Source of the DNA: Phocoena phocoena
Taxonomy: Eukaryota; Chordata; Mammalia; Artiodactyla; Phocoenidae
Direction: 5' to 3'
DNA length: 64,000 bases
Assembly: GCF_963924675.1 (NCBI RefSeq)
Contig: NC_089225.1
Coordinates: 80,697,951-80,761,950 of the forward strand
The notes below the pieces were generated by a model. It worked only from the letters and a program-made list of their open reading frames with translations, searched no databases and had not been told where the DNA came from. How positions within the stretch are numbered: position 1 is the stretch's first letter; the number at the start of each line of letters is the position of its first letter. Made by a program: the position numbers and the translations under genes. This document shows, one piece after another, positions 54,401 through 60,680 of the stretch.

Positions 54401-57400
54401 AGAAGCCCAAGGCATTTATCCCTGGTCTGGAGCATTTTCCTCTTTTCTTTTTTCTTTCTTTTTCTTTGGCTGCACCAGGGATTGAACCTGGACCACAGCA
54501 GTAAAAGCGCCAAGTCCTAACAACTGGACCACCAGGGAAACCCCAAATTTTCCTCTTTATTTCAGCATGCCTCCAAATATCATCTGCTGTGGGTGCCGTT
54601 ACAAGAAAGCACTGAGTTTCTACTACAGATACATATTACCATTACAATAAGAAACTATTTTAAAGAAAACACTTAGAAAAAATATTGTTTGCAATCTGTT
54701 CTTAGGTCTAACACAATAGTCAAGAATCCAAAGTTCTATTCAGAATATGCCCTAAGGGCTTCCCTGGTAGCACATGTGGTTAAGAATCCGCCTGCCAATG
54801 CAAGGAACATGGGTTCGAGCCTTGGTCCAGGAAGATCCCACAGGCCACAGAGCAACTAAGCCCGTGCGCCACAACTACTGAGCCTGCGCTCTAGAGCCTG
54901 CAAGCCACAACTACTGAGCCCACGTGCCACAACTATTGAAGCCCACATGCCTACAGCCCATGCTCCGCAAAAAGAGAAGCCACCACAATGAGAAGCCCAC
55001 GCACAGCAACAAAGAGTAGCCCCCGCTCGCCACAACTAGAGAAAGCCTGCGTGCAGCAACAAAGACCCAACACAACCCAAAATAATAAATAAATAAATAA
55101 CAAGAATATGCCCTGTCCAGTAAGCCTACTGAGGGACAATGGTTGTTTTTTGTTTGTTTTCAATTTATTTTTTTAAGATGTTGGGGGTAAAAGTTTATTA
55201 ATTAATTAATTTATTTTTGCTGTGTTGGGTCTTCGTTTCTGTGCGAGGGCTTTCTCTAGTTGTGGCAAGCGGGGACCACTCTTCATCGCGGTGCGCAGCC
55301 CTCTCACTATTGCAGTCTCTCTTGTTGCAGAGCACAGGCTCAGCAGTTGTGGCTCACGGGCCTAGTTGCTCCGCGGCATGTGGGATCTTCCCAGACCAGG
55401 GCTCGAACCCGTGTCCCCTGCATTAGCAGGCAGATTCTCAACCACTGCGCCACCATGGAAGCCCAATGGTTGTTTTTTGTATCATATCATTTAACACTGG
55501 GAACAAATCCAGAAGCAGTATCACTCAAGAGGTGACAAAAAGGTTGGGAGTAGTCATAGTGGCCATTTATAAGTCAAATATGAGAGAGTAAAAGACATGT
55601 ACATGAAGGAGACAGGTGGCATAGAGAGAACAGAATTGATGCACAGAGATGACATGAGGGAGACCAGGAGATATGTGAAAGCAAAGTCCCTCATTTCTTA
55701 ACATGCTCCCAGCTCCAATGCCCCTAGTGCCCAACAATACTGAATTTGTTCCTTGATCTTTATTTTTTTAAGTCAACTTAAGTAGGTCTATGCTCCTTGC
55801 ACCCTAATATAAATCTGTGCTCTTTGAGCCCTAAGTTAAGTAAATTATAATCCAAGAGTAAGATTTTTTAAGCACAGTCTGGCAGGAATCTGGCTTAGGT
55901 GTAAAAAAACATAACACCAGCATGCCTAGGTTGGAACACATTACTTCTTGGAATCTTCCTTCTAACTATTTCTGTAAAGAAGATCAAGTTAATAATGAAG
56001 TGACTTGCTTTATGAAATTATTTCAAATTGGTTAAAAGTATAGATATCTTAAAAAAACAACTTTAGAGTGCTTGGTCTGTAGACTATCTTTCTAAAAATA
56101 TTTAAGCACCAGACTGGTTTTTAAAAAAAAGAAAGAAAAAAAAAGAACTATGTATAGATTAAAAAATGTACAGTAGAAACTCAGTGCTTCCAACCTTTCC
56201 AACTGTAGAGAAAAAGTCTGAAGCAATGCTCTTTTTTCTTTTTTTAAAATTTATTTATTTTATTTACTTATTTTTGGCTGTGTTGGATCTTCATTGCTGG
56301 GCACGGGCTTTCTCTACTTGCAGTGAGTGGGGGCTAGTCTTGGTTGCGGTGCGCGGGCTTCTCATTGTGGTGGCTTCTCTTGTTGTGGAGCCCGGGCTCT
56401 AGGTGCACGGGCTTCAGTAGTTGTGGTGCACGGGCTCAGTAGTTGTGGCTCATGGGCTTAGTTGCTCCACGGCATGTGGGATCTTCCTGGACCAGGGCTC
56501 GAACCCGTGTCCCCTGCATTGGCAGGCAGATTCTTAACTACTGCGCCACCAGGGAAGCCCTGAAGTAATGCTCTTCTGATGAGAAATAAAATAATATAGC
56601 ACACCACATAAAAAGTTTTGGAGGTGGATGATGGTGATGGTAGCACAACATTACGAATGTATTTAATATAACTGGACTGTACACTTAAAAATGGTAAAGA
56701 TGGTAAATTTTACGTTATGGGTATCTTACAATTTAAAAAATTGGGAAAGGGACTTCCCTGGTGGTCCACTGGGTAAGACTGTGTGCTCCCAGTGCAGGGG
56801 GCCTGGGTTCGATCCCTAGTCAGGGAACTAGATCCCACATGCCACAACTAAGAGTCCACATGCTACAACCAAGAAGTCTGCATGCTGCAACTAAGAGCCC
56901 ACATGCCACAACGAAGATCCTGCATGCCACAACTAAGACCTCGCGCAGCCAAAATAAATTAAAAAGAAAAAAAAAAATTGTAGCACAATGTTGCTTAACC
57001 TACCAGACTACTTTTATGTATCCTGCAAAGCAATTTCGGCGACTCACAGAAATATGAGCGTACACTCCCAACTCCAACAACCACCACCCCCCTCACCCCA
57101 CAAATACCTTGAACATGGTGTCCTAAAACTTCCACATAGTTCTGATCTTTTAAAACTTCCTGGTCATCTTCCTCCAAATCATATTCTGGCTTCTTTATTA
57201 TTTTTTTTGTGTTGACCAAAAGCTGGGCTCTCTCCTTTTTTATTTTAGCTCCTATAAGAACATCCAAAGAATCAGAACATGACAGGTATAAATTCTTTCT
57301 AAACACTACATTTAAATAAATAAACTATACTATTATATTGTCATTACTTAAAAGCTGGAAAAAAATTCAGTGTTTTCTCTTTGATTCAAGTACAGATCTC

Positions 57401-57815
57401 TCTTCCACAGTTTATAAGTTAAAAAAACAAAACCTTTAAATTATATATTTTGGGGGGTCAAAATAACTATACATTTTAATTACAATGGGTGGTTATCACT
57501 TACCACCACTACTGAGCATTTCACATTAGATGAGGCTTTATTATTTTTAATTTTCAGTACATTTTGAATGGAATGAACTAAAAATTAAGGTTTATTTGCA
57601 GTCTTACTAGATCAAATATTCTGGGCTGTATTTTCAAAATAGAAGATTAAATTATTTTTAAAAGTGAAATAATACATAACCATTATATAAGCATCCCTTC
57701 AACTGTATAATCATTCAGTACCTCCTTCTCTATCAAGAATGTGATTAAGAACATCATCATCTCCCACAAACTGAACCTCCAGCATCTTGTCTTCCTTTGA
57801 TTCCAGCTTGCTCAT
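12371..57815 (-). CDS. ORC2: ORC2, origin recognition complex subunit 2 (complete, 16 coding exons)
   Basis: ORC2 is a core subunit of the six-protein origin recognition complex, which binds nuclear replication origins and helps load MCM helicases in G1. The coding exons, in gene order, are 57722-57815, 57108-57251, 45674-45763, 41037-41129, 39803-39834, 37808-37868, 35199-35392, 34118-34216, 24759-24868, 22088-22220, 20948-21044, 18893-19039, 18118-18289, 15753-15814, 14590-14708 and 12371-12457. They total 1734 nt, or 577 residues plus TGA, the human length. Residues 1-270 are a low-complexity regulatory tail containing T116-P-R-K and T226-P-S-K, at the positions of the two CDK sites known in human ORC2, and S188 at the reported PLK1 site. 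Residues ~270-480 form the AAA+-like fold with a degenerate P-loop (GLGSKRD, 315-321). Residues ~485-577 form the winged-helix region. No stop or frameshift is seen. Confidence 0.97.
13064..13194 (-). mobile_element. tRNA-Glu-derived SINE
   Basis: Antisense copy (ttggctgcaccacgcag, ccaccagggaagtccc) with a 6-bp ctgacc repeat at each side. It lies in the last ORC2 intron. Confidence 0.85.
13260..14318 (+). repeat. L2 3' part
   Basis: Sense L2 with recognisable tracts (tgctggctgccttttgttct, tagtgctcaataaatataga at the end). It explains the long open but non-genic frames here. Confidence 0.65.
14590..14708 (-). CDS. ORC2: ORC2 coding exon 15
   Basis: Residues 510-549, [20 protein letters not shown] and [20 protein letters not shown], the winged-helix core. 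The acceptor is CTCCAG|GA and the donor AAG|GTGAGA. Confidence 0.96.
15396..15745 (+). mobile_element. CHR SINE (long form) abutting the ORC2 exon 14 donor
   Basis: Sense copy from cctccctggtggtgcagtgg to an (aaataaa)n tail. The 9-bp duplication tggatacca lies at 15387-15395 and 15746-15754. The right copy includes two exon bases and the GT of the ORC2 splice donor. Confidence 0.93.
15753..15814 (-). CDS. ORC2: ORC2 coding exon 14 (donor touched by a SINE insertion)
   Basis: Residues 489-509, [20 protein letters not shown], the first part of the winged-helix region. The acceptor is CCCTAG|G. The donor G|GTATCC is weak and lies inside the target-site duplication of the SINE at 15396-15745, so intron sequence from about position +8 is SINE-derived. 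Confidence 0.95.
16015..16206 (+). mobile_element. MER2-like DNA transposon remnant
   Basis: Second copy of the same family: cagctgacccttgaacagca at the left end and ttgttcagggtcaactt at the right, with TA at the left edge. The middle is deleted. Confidence 0.75.
16400..16760. repeat. Ancient LINE-like sequence
   Basis: Diverged sequence resembling an old L1 in antisense (cccatgtctttaaaaattct, tccctattggttttggatgt). Family not assigned. Confidence 0.35.
17640..17800 (+). repeat. MIR
   Basis: Sense MIR: gagctttggaaccatgcaga, then gtgaggatcaaatgagc. Confidence 0.7.
18118..18289 (-). CDS. ORC2: ORC2 coding exon 13
   Basis: Residues 432-488 plus two bases of Arg489: [48 protein letters not shown]. 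The acceptor is CTCTAG|TG and the donor AG|GTAAGA. It is the transition from the AAA+-like domain to the winged helix. Confidence 0.96.
18893..19039 (-). CDS. ORC2: ORC2 coding exon 12
   Basis: Residues 383-431, [20 protein letters not shown] and [15 protein letters not shown]. Strand LFLLIHNLD occupies the Walker-B-like position. Residue 383 is Glu (GAA across the junction); from memory human has Asp here. The donor is A|GTAAGT. Confidence 0.96.
20080..20330. repeat. AT-rich low-complexity tract
   Basis: About 240 bp of almost pure A/T with irregular ta/ataatt patterns inside an ORC2 intron. The surrounding 19.2-20.9 kb contains no gene; part of it is diverged repeat. Confidence 0.8.
20948..21044 (-). 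CDS. ORC2: ORC2 coding exon 11
   Basis: Residues 351-382, [20 protein letters not shown] and [12 protein letters not shown], plus one base. The acceptor is ATAG|ATC and the donor G|GTAATG. It is part of the AAA+-like fold. Confidence 0.95.
21132..21330 (-). mobile_element. CHR SINE (short form)
   Basis: Antisense copy flanked by ccaatccttttttt (from 21118 and from 21331), 87 bp upstream of ORC2 exon 11. Confidence 0.94.
22088..22220 (-). CDS. ORC2: ORC2 coding exon 10, degenerate P-loop
   Basis: Residues 306-350, [20 protein letters not shown] and [14 protein letters not shown]. The Walker-A-like GLGSKRD (315-321) lacks the canonical GK[S/T], as known for ORC2. A CHR SINE starts only 40 bp upstream of its 3' splice site. 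Confidence 0.96.
22261..22479 (-). mobile_element. CHR SINE (short form) 40 bp from an ORC2 acceptor
   Basis: Antisense copy (sense to ORC2) flanked by aagttcagtac at 22250-22260 and 22480-22490. The proximal duplication falls in the branch-point window of ORC2 exon 10. Confidence 0.94.
22720..23380 (-). repeat. L2 fragment
   Basis: Antisense L2-like sequence (ggattttattccaaggaaca, aggaaagtaacatgatcttt). Confidence 0.5.
24289..24507 (+). mobile_element. CHR SINE (short form)
   Basis: Sense copy with an (A)nC tail and a perfect 16-bp duplication aaacttagaaaagaca (24273-24288, 24508-24523). Confidence 0.95.
24759..24868 (-). CDS. ORC2: ORC2 coding exon 9
   Basis: Residues 270-305, [20 protein letters not shown] and [16 protein letters not shown], plus two bases of His306. 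The acceptor is AAAG|CAA and the donor CA|GTAAGTAC. The intron upstream in the gene (24869-34117) holds the large LINE-1. Confidence 0.95.
25253..25303 (+). mobile_element. Poly(A)-only insertion with target-site duplication
   Basis: The 15-bp aaaacctacggattt occurs at 25253-25267 and 25289-25303 with 21 A between. The left edge tttt|aaaa fits an L1 endonuclease nick. No SINE or L1 body is present. Confidence 0.85.
25930..26345. repeat. Ancient interspersed repeat, family not assigned
   Basis: Contains ccatgtgactttgcaatccc, gaatgaggcagaagtgacac and ends atgagaaataaatgctcatt. This looks like an old mammalian retroelement end, possibly LTR/MaLR. Confidence 0.4.
26515..26720 (+). mobile_element. 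CHR SINE at the left edge of the LINE-1
   Basis: Sense copy ending in an A-rich tail. Flanked by aaatacatg at 26504-26512 and 26721-26729; the right copy is also the start of the L1 duplication. Confidence 0.93.
26807..27166 (+). pseudogene. L1 ORF1 remnant
   Basis: The open part has 120 codons ([20 protein letters not shown] onward) and is dominated by a heptad-like Glu/Lys/Met/Ile coiled coil ([19 protein letters not shown]). It ends at a premature stop; homologous sequence (RRM/C-terminal part) goes on in other frames to about 27716. Confidence 0.85.
28582..28885 (+). mobile_element. CHR SINE (long form) nested in the LINE-1
   Basis: Sense copy interrupting L1 ORF2, with a perfect 15-bp duplication aagtacctagagaca (28567-28581, 28886-28900). 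Confidence 0.95.
31026..31245 (+). mobile_element. CHR SINE (short form) nested in the LINE-1
   Basis: Sense copy with an unusual (AAC)n tail at 31214-31240. Flanked by ctcttagagga (31015-31025, 31246-31256). Confidence 0.95.
32693..32805 (-). mobile_element. tRNA-Glu-derived SINE
   Basis: Antisense copy flanked by tcaagcccactt (32681-32692, 32806-32817). Confidence 0.92.
33139..33833 (+). mobile_element. Old L1 3' end interrupted by a younger L1 3' end
   Basis: The outer L1 fragment is flanked by agaaacta(a/t)gaccctg at 33123-33138 and 33834-33849. Within it a second L1 3' UTR fragment (33170-33701) is flanked by the perfect 14-bp duplication aaaatcctgtgata (33156-33169 and 33702-33715). 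Both end in A-runs and both are in the + orientation. Confidence 0.88.
34118..34216 (-). CDS. ORC2: ORC2 coding exon 8
   Basis: Residues 237-269 (33 codons, phase 0 at both ends): [20 protein letters not shown] and [13 protein letters not shown]. This is the helical lead-in to the AAA+-like domain. Being 99 bp, it could be skipped in frame. Confidence 0.96.
35199..35392 (-). CDS. ORC2: ORC2 coding exon 7, acidic tract and T226
   Basis: Residues 172-236. It starts [20 protein letters not shown], an acidic serine-rich tract holding S188, the position of the reported human PLK1 site. It ends with [13 protein letters not shown], where T226 is the second CDK-type site beside a basic cluster. The acceptor is CACACAG|TT and the donor ACA|GTAAGT. 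Confidence 0.96.
35450..35660 (+). repeat. MIR
   Basis: Sense MIR immediately upstream (gene sense) of ORC2 exon 7: gtgggctttgaagtaagaga, then caccagtttcctcacttatc. Confidence 0.75.
35680..36200. repeat. Ancient interspersed repeat, family not assigned
   Basis: Contains agcttctggggaagattttc, ggaagccattttgcaatata and acttctaatgatgtgagata. It resembles a dispersed mammalian repeat but I cannot name it. Confidence 0.4.
37022..37161 (+). mobile_element. Older tRNA-Glu-derived SINE
   Basis: Sense copy (gctccctggcagtccagtgt, cccgggttcaaccccgggct) flanked by cccaaacca (37013-37021, 37162-37170). Confidence 0.85.
37510..37745 (-). repeat. MIR
   Basis: Antisense MIR (tattatccctatttcgcaaa, aaaactgaggcatagagagg), ending 63 bp from ORC2 exon 6. 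Confidence 0.8.
37808..37868 (-). CDS. ORC2: ORC2 coding exon 6
   Basis: Residues 152-171, [20 protein letters not shown], plus the first base of Val172. The acceptor is AAACAG|AAC and the donor G|GTGTGT. It has a basic cluster (RKR). Confidence 0.94.
39471..39533 (+). mobile_element. CHR SINE 3' end only
   Basis: Only the last bases (gacccaacacagacaaaaat) and an (aaacaaac)n tail of a long-form SINE, i.e. an extreme 5' truncation. Confidence 0.7.
39585..39735 (+). repeat. MIR
   Basis: Sense MIR: cagacaagtcacttcacctc, tctgagcctcagattc. Confidence 0.7.
39803..39834 (-). CDS. ORC2: ORC2 coding exon 5 (32-bp microexon)
   Basis: Residues 141-151, completing Gly and then [10 protein letters not shown]. 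The acceptor is TTTAG|GG and the donor AAG|GTAAGC. At 32 bp its omission would shift the frame. It was found by splice-site and phase reading because it is too short to appear as an ORF. Confidence 0.93.
40136..40441 (+). mobile_element. CHR SINE (long form)
   Basis: Sense copy with a perfect 15-bp duplication aaaaacaactgttcc (40121-40135, 40442-40456). Confidence 0.95.
40484..40684 (+). mobile_element. CHR SINE (short form)
   Basis: Sense copy 42 bp after the previous SINE, flanked by aagacttcca (40474-40483, 40685-40694). Confidence 0.94.
41037..41129 (-). CDS. ORC2: ORC2 coding exon 4 with T116 CDK-type site
   Basis: Residues 110-140, [20 protein letters not shown] and on to CSK. T116 sits in a full S/T-P-x-K/R motif (TPRK). 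CDK phosphorylation of human ORC2 at T116 and T226 is linked to release from chromatin. The exon lies between a sense SINE (40484) and an antisense SINE (41675). Confidence 0.95.
41675..41864 (-). mobile_element. tRNA-Glu-derived SINE with extra internal sequence
   Basis: Antisense copy with repeated ttagttgcagcatg-like units in the middle. Flanked by agatg(a/g)catttcttc (41660-41674, 41865-41879). Confidence 0.9.
41926..42277 (+). mobile_element. CHR SINE (long form)
   Basis: Sense copy flanked by aaggggcca-type repeats (41917-41925 and 42278-42287; the right one has one extra G). It forms an inverted pair with the next SINE. Confidence 0.92.
42318..42630 (-). mobile_element. CHR SINE (long form)
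   Basis: Antisense copy with a perfect 16-bp duplication tacaatgtttatcttt (42302-42317, 42631-42646). Confidence 0.95.
44266..44600 (-). mobile_element. L1 3' end fragment
   Basis: Reads as the antisense of an L1 3' UTR (ttttattgaagtatacttga, then tgtacagcaaagtgattccg). It lies in the long ORC2 intron on the same strand as ORC2. Confidence 0.75.
44831..44894 (+). repeat. Perfect 32-bp tandem duplication
   Basis: The unit beginning tttgaatgtttaaatgatca and ending ctgactacaatg occurs twice head to tail (44831-44862, 44863-44894) with no mismatch. Confidence 0.95.
45674..45763 (-). CDS. ORC2: ORC2 coding exon 3
   Basis: Residues 80-109, [20 protein letters not shown] and on to EKMAKL. The acceptor is TTTCAG|AA and the donor G|GTATGT. 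The phase matches both neighbours. Confidence 0.95.
46118..46458 (-). mobile_element. CHR SINE (long form)
   Basis: Antisense copy (ttatttttggctgcgttggg to cgaccagggaagccc). No clear target-site duplication was found. Confidence 0.88.
46975..47312 (-). mobile_element. CHR SINE (long form)
   Basis: Antisense copy (ttcggctgcactgggtcttc to ccagggaagtcccc). The flanks ccaaatttttaa and ccaaacctttaa are a plausible decayed duplication. Confidence 0.88.
47763..47841 (+). mobile_element. A-rich tail-only insertion with target-site duplication
   Basis: The 12-bp tggtacatttgt occurs at 47763-47774 and 47830-47841 around 55 bp of A-rich sequence (aaaaaaacaaacaaaatgaa onward). It looks like a SINE tail with no SINE body, inserted into an older L1. 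Confidence 0.8.
48555..48757 (-). mobile_element. CHR/Bov-tA-related SINE nested in an L1
   Basis: Antisense tRNA-Glu head with a longer tail unit (ttattgaatttgttacaata). Perfect 16-bp duplication ggattttggccattct (48539-48554, 48758-48773). Confidence 0.93.
49237..49460 (-). mobile_element. CHR SINE (short form) with a small internal duplication
   Basis: Antisense copy flanked by ccaatttcttttttt (49222-49236, 49461-49475). Near 49407-49425 the stretch tcccctgcatcgg is followed by a partial second copy, gtccccctgcagg. Confidence 0.94.
50882..51164 (-). mobile_element. L1 3' UTR fragment without a terminal tail
   Basis: Antisense L1 3' UTR (tgtacagcaaagtgaatcag, then catgcttgttctctac) is embedded in the sense L1 above and bounded by tagcattatt direct repeats. 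It lacks the last ~60 bases and the poly(T) expected at its left edge. It contains a C-run at 51081-51092. Confidence 0.7.
51273..51315 (+). mobile_element. Short A-only insertion with target-site duplication
   Basis: Copies of aaaaggaag(g/t)aaact at 51273-51287 and 51301-51315 surround C plus 12 A. This is inside old L1 sequence that normally reads through without the A-run. Confidence 0.7.
51764..52084 (+). mobile_element. CHR SINE (long form)
   Basis: Sense copy flanked by aaatactatggat (51751-51763, 52085-52097). Confidence 0.94.
52524..52630 (+). mobile_element. tRNA-Glu-derived SINE (short)
   Basis: Sense copy from ggacttccctggtgttccag to an A-tail. The duplication is no longer clear. 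Confidence 0.85.
53016..54007 (-). mobile_element. CHR SINE (long form) split by an L1
   Basis: The antisense SINE occupies 53016 to about 53342 and resumes at about 53971-54007 (attcttaaccactgcgccac). Its own duplication caggtcc(c/a)tgttctt lies at 53001-53015 and 54008-54022, proving one element split later. Confidence 0.9.
53343..53970 (-). mobile_element. Twin-primed (5'-inverted) L1 inserted in a SINE
   Basis: The left part, 53343 to about 53782, is antisense L1 3' end beginning with a T-run. The right part, about 53783-53970, is sense L1 from near the end of ORF2 (tatgaccctgaaataccact, ttcatagcaacattgttcct). An inverted 5' half is the mark of twin priming. A short imperfect repeat, (a/g)gattct, flanks it. 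Confidence 0.78.
54446..54546 (-). mobile_element. tRNA-Glu-derived SINE (short)
   Basis: Antisense copy flanked by attttcctcttt (54434-54445, 54547-54558). Confidence 0.9.
54754..55102 (+). mobile_element. CHR SINE (long form)
   Basis: Sense copy flanked by agaatatgccct (54742-54753, 55103-55114). Inverted partner of the SINE 52 bp downstream. Confidence 0.94.
55154..55463 (-). mobile_element. CHR SINE (long form)
   Basis: Antisense copy with a perfect 17-bp duplication caatggttgttttttgt (55137-55153, 55464-55480). Confidence 0.95.
56236..56560 (-). mobile_element. CHR SINE (long form)
   Basis: Antisense copy flanked by tgaag(c/t)aatgctctt (from 56219 and from 56561). Confidence 0.93.
56744..56970 (+). 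mobile_element. CHR-related SINE with internal 21-bp tandem repeat
   Basis: Sense copy flanked by aaaaaattg (56735-56743, 56971-56979). Its middle (56834-56939) is five ~21-bp units of the type cccacatgccacaactaaga. Confidence 0.9.
57108..57251 (-). CDS. ORC2: ORC2 coding exon 2
   Basis: Residues 32-79, with [20 protein letters not shown] and [17 protein letters not shown]. This is a charged, probably disordered N-terminal segment. The acceptor is TTATAG|GA and the donor G|GTATTT. The following intron is the gene's longest, at 11.3 kb. Confidence 0.95.
57722..57815 (-). CDS. ORC2: ORC2 coding exon 1 (start codon)
   Basis: Residues 1-31, [20 protein letters not shown] and on to DREG. The acceptor is at 57826/57825 and only ten 5' UTR bases precede the second of two tandem ATGs. 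The ATG at 57815 is preferred because it aligns with the human start; the in-frame ATG at 57818 would add one Met. The donor is G|GTACTG, a weak donor. Confidence 0.95.
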
Positions 57816-59334
57816 CATTGCCAACCTAAACAAAAGCAATGAAGCACTCAGAAGTGATGAAAAATTCATATCAACAGCCAAATAAACATTCACATAATGA
57901 ATACATGTATTTGCATAAAAGTTTTAAAAATCTTTAAGTATGAAAAATACATTATCATTATTGTATCGATATTGTGTTTTTGATAATAAGTAACTCAATT
58001 CTTTATCTGAAAAATGGAAGAGAGGAAGAAGTGCCTGAGATTAGGAAAAAGCCAAATCCAATCAAGGCAACTAAAATATAATGACAATTCTGCCTGTAAA
58101 GAAAGCTCTAACCAATATACAGAATAACAACATTATTAGAAAGGGGGAGGTTAATACATGAGAGTTTAGAAAAGGGGCAGCCAAACAAAGAGTAATGGTT
58201 TGGTGGATTTTCATATCTGTTCACTAGAAAGATATAGTCCACTGGGGGAAGTCTGTATGCTTCACTGGTGTACCAAGACTGGATCAAATAATTTTCAAGC
58301 ATCTCCCTTTACTATGAAATTGCATGCTCACCAAACAACTTGACAATCATGAATATGGCTTTCTAGGTATCTCGGTAACTAAAGAGTAAGCATGAATCTT
58401 TCCAGTACTTTAGAATCAGTTCTTCACTGAACAAATTTCGGATTTGGCAAGCAAAAGTTTGATCAACTCTGGCTACGCTGACAAAATTTAGTTTCAGAAC
58501 TTATAATGCTAATGCCTGAAACAAATAAACGATTCCAACTAGTTGTCAGCTAATCAGTTTACTCAAAAAATGAATTTTTTTTCTCTCTTCTTTCTCTCAT
58601 AAATCCTATTTATGCCTTTTCCCCTGACAAGAGGATCTACTGATTGAGTCCCCCATGAATCAGTTATCTGCATGCAGATAACTTACTAAATGTTGCCAAG
58701 TTTTCTTTTGTAACTAGCACACTTAAATGATTTGTCTCAGTTTTCATTTACCTTTAAAGGTACTACATATTCTGCAGCTGGGAAATTCAAGTAGAGTCAC
58801 CTGTAATTGGAAAAAGAACTCAGTCAGGCCAGCTAACAGGAAAACGACAGCAACCAAAGAAGTTCATGAGTTTTAACAACCAAGATGAGTAGATAAAGGC
58901 AGATCTTAGAAAGCCAAAGTTGTTATGATGGCACAGTAAAGAGCAAAATGACCATTACCATTTTGGCCAGGGAGCCTCAGAGACTGAGAAGATCTAACTT
59001 GTGGGGGCAAGTAGGTGGAAGGAGGCCAAAATGTGAGCACTTACTATGTGCTAGACACTCTTCTCAATATTCTATATGTATTCTCATTTAATCCTCACAA
59101 CAATTCCATTAGGTTTATACTTTGTGTACAAAGATTATACTTCATCTATAATTTATATGGCCACTGCCAGTAGAACATATCCATTTGGACCAACCTCCTA
59201 GTCATGACACTGTTTCTTATTATGGGGAACTGGGTGTATTAGAGAAGAAGTTTAATGCATCTATGTGACATTTATACAAAATTAAGGAACACAACTTCTT
59301 TCTATCTGTATAAAATAAAGTTTTTTAAGGGGCT

Positions 59335-59560
59335 GTTTGTCAGGCACTGTGTTAGGCACTTTTATGTATACCAGATCAATAAATCCTCAGATTCTCTGAG
59401 ATGGTTAAAATATATTTAATTCCCCCAATTTACAGATGAGTAAACTGAGGTTAAAGATTAAATTACTCACTCAAATTCACACAATTAGAAAGTGTGTTAG
59501 GGCTGAAACCCAAGTTTAACTAATTCCAAAGACCCTGATCATTTGATTAAATGACACAAC
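59335..59560 (-). repeat. MIR
   Basis: Antisense MIR: gtcaggcactgtgttaggca, then ccaatttacagatgagtaaa. A smaller MIR piece is at 59035-59110. Confidence 0.75.
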
Positions 59561-60504
59561 TTCTCCTGCCATTAAATACAAATCTGTTATCCTAAATGCT
59601 TGTCTTGACCTCTGGAAACTATTCATAATATGTTTAGTCATTCTCCCACACAGCGGTTCAAATATCCAAGAACTTCTACAGTTCCTCTAGGTTTCTAGTT
59701 CATTAGGTTAAACATCACTAGTTCTATCAAGCATACTTTTAAGAGCAGCATAGGCTACATTATTTAAAACTATATACTGCTGTGTTCTACAAAGGATTTG
59801 AAGCAATAAGCAGTGCAATACAACAAATGATAAACTATACATACACACTAATAGGGAATCTGGGTCAGGGAACATATAAAGAAAGGCAGAAAATAAAATC
59901 ATACAAAGAATTTGGGCTCTTAGCTTCCTGGCAATCAAAAGGAGTAAAGGTCAGTTACATTACCTCTGATTAGCAAAAGTTTAGTAGTCCCTTCAGGGGG
60001 AAAAAAAAGATTTTCAAGGAAAATTTAAAAACAAATATTCTAGACAACTTAATATTGTCCTAGGCAATTTCCGTATGGTATTTTATGTAAGAATTGTCTG
60101 GACAGAGGCAGCCTAACTTAGTCTTGTTTGTAGCCAAATGCATTTATACGTAATTTTCTTTTCTAGATATTAAGGGCATCTTATTATACAGTACAGAATC
60201 AAAAAATTGAAATTTCGACAAAAACCTTGAAAGAAACCTTTCCTTCCTTCTTCTCCAACATTTTCTGAAAACAAAAACAAAAAAAACCCCAGTACAATCG
60301 CATAATAAAATGAAAATATTTAGTGACCACTTACTCTTCAAGGCACTGTCTTGCTGCTTACTTTTAAGTAGACTCTTTTCAAGGAGTTAACAAGGTAATA
60401 CAGCAGCACCAAATGAGCGTTACCACAATACACTCTCCTTTGAGAGCAAATAAAAGATTTGCTACAATTTAAAAACAAACATAATCCTTTAAAAAAAGAA
60501 GGTG

Positions 60505-60680
60505 GTATAGTTTAGTGGCTGTGCACCAATTTTAATATCAGATAAACCTGGGTTCCGATCTTAACTCCACACTTACAACTGTGTGACTCTGGACAAAGTT
60601 GTGACGATTAAATGAGACCATGCGCTTGGCCTACGAAAATGCTAACTAGGTTCCTTACTACGGGTATTTTTACTTTAAAT
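60505..60680 (+). repeat. MIR
   Basis: Sense MIR: cctgggttccgatcttaact, then gactctggacaaagttg. Confidence 0.75.

Larger units (their letters stand above)
45764..57107. other. Long ORC2 intron (11.3 kb)
   Basis: Filled with about a dozen CHR-type SINEs and several L1 fragments, listed separately. Between them (about 49.6-50.6, 52.1-52.5 and 55.5-56.2 kb) I see only A/T-rich single-copy sequence with no gene. Confidence 0.7.

Noticed and set aside
351..56970. Recurrent open frames of the type [20 protein letters not shown] and [20 protein letters not shown]
   Set aside because: They are accidental translations of CHR SINE copies; they repeat wherever a SINE lies and end in lysine or phenylalanine runs from the A-tail.
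2597..56970. SINE heads as tRNA genes
   Set aside because: They keep A/B-box-like parts (ggttcgagccc) but lack a cloverleaf and are dispersed, tailed and duplication-flanked, so they are retroposons.
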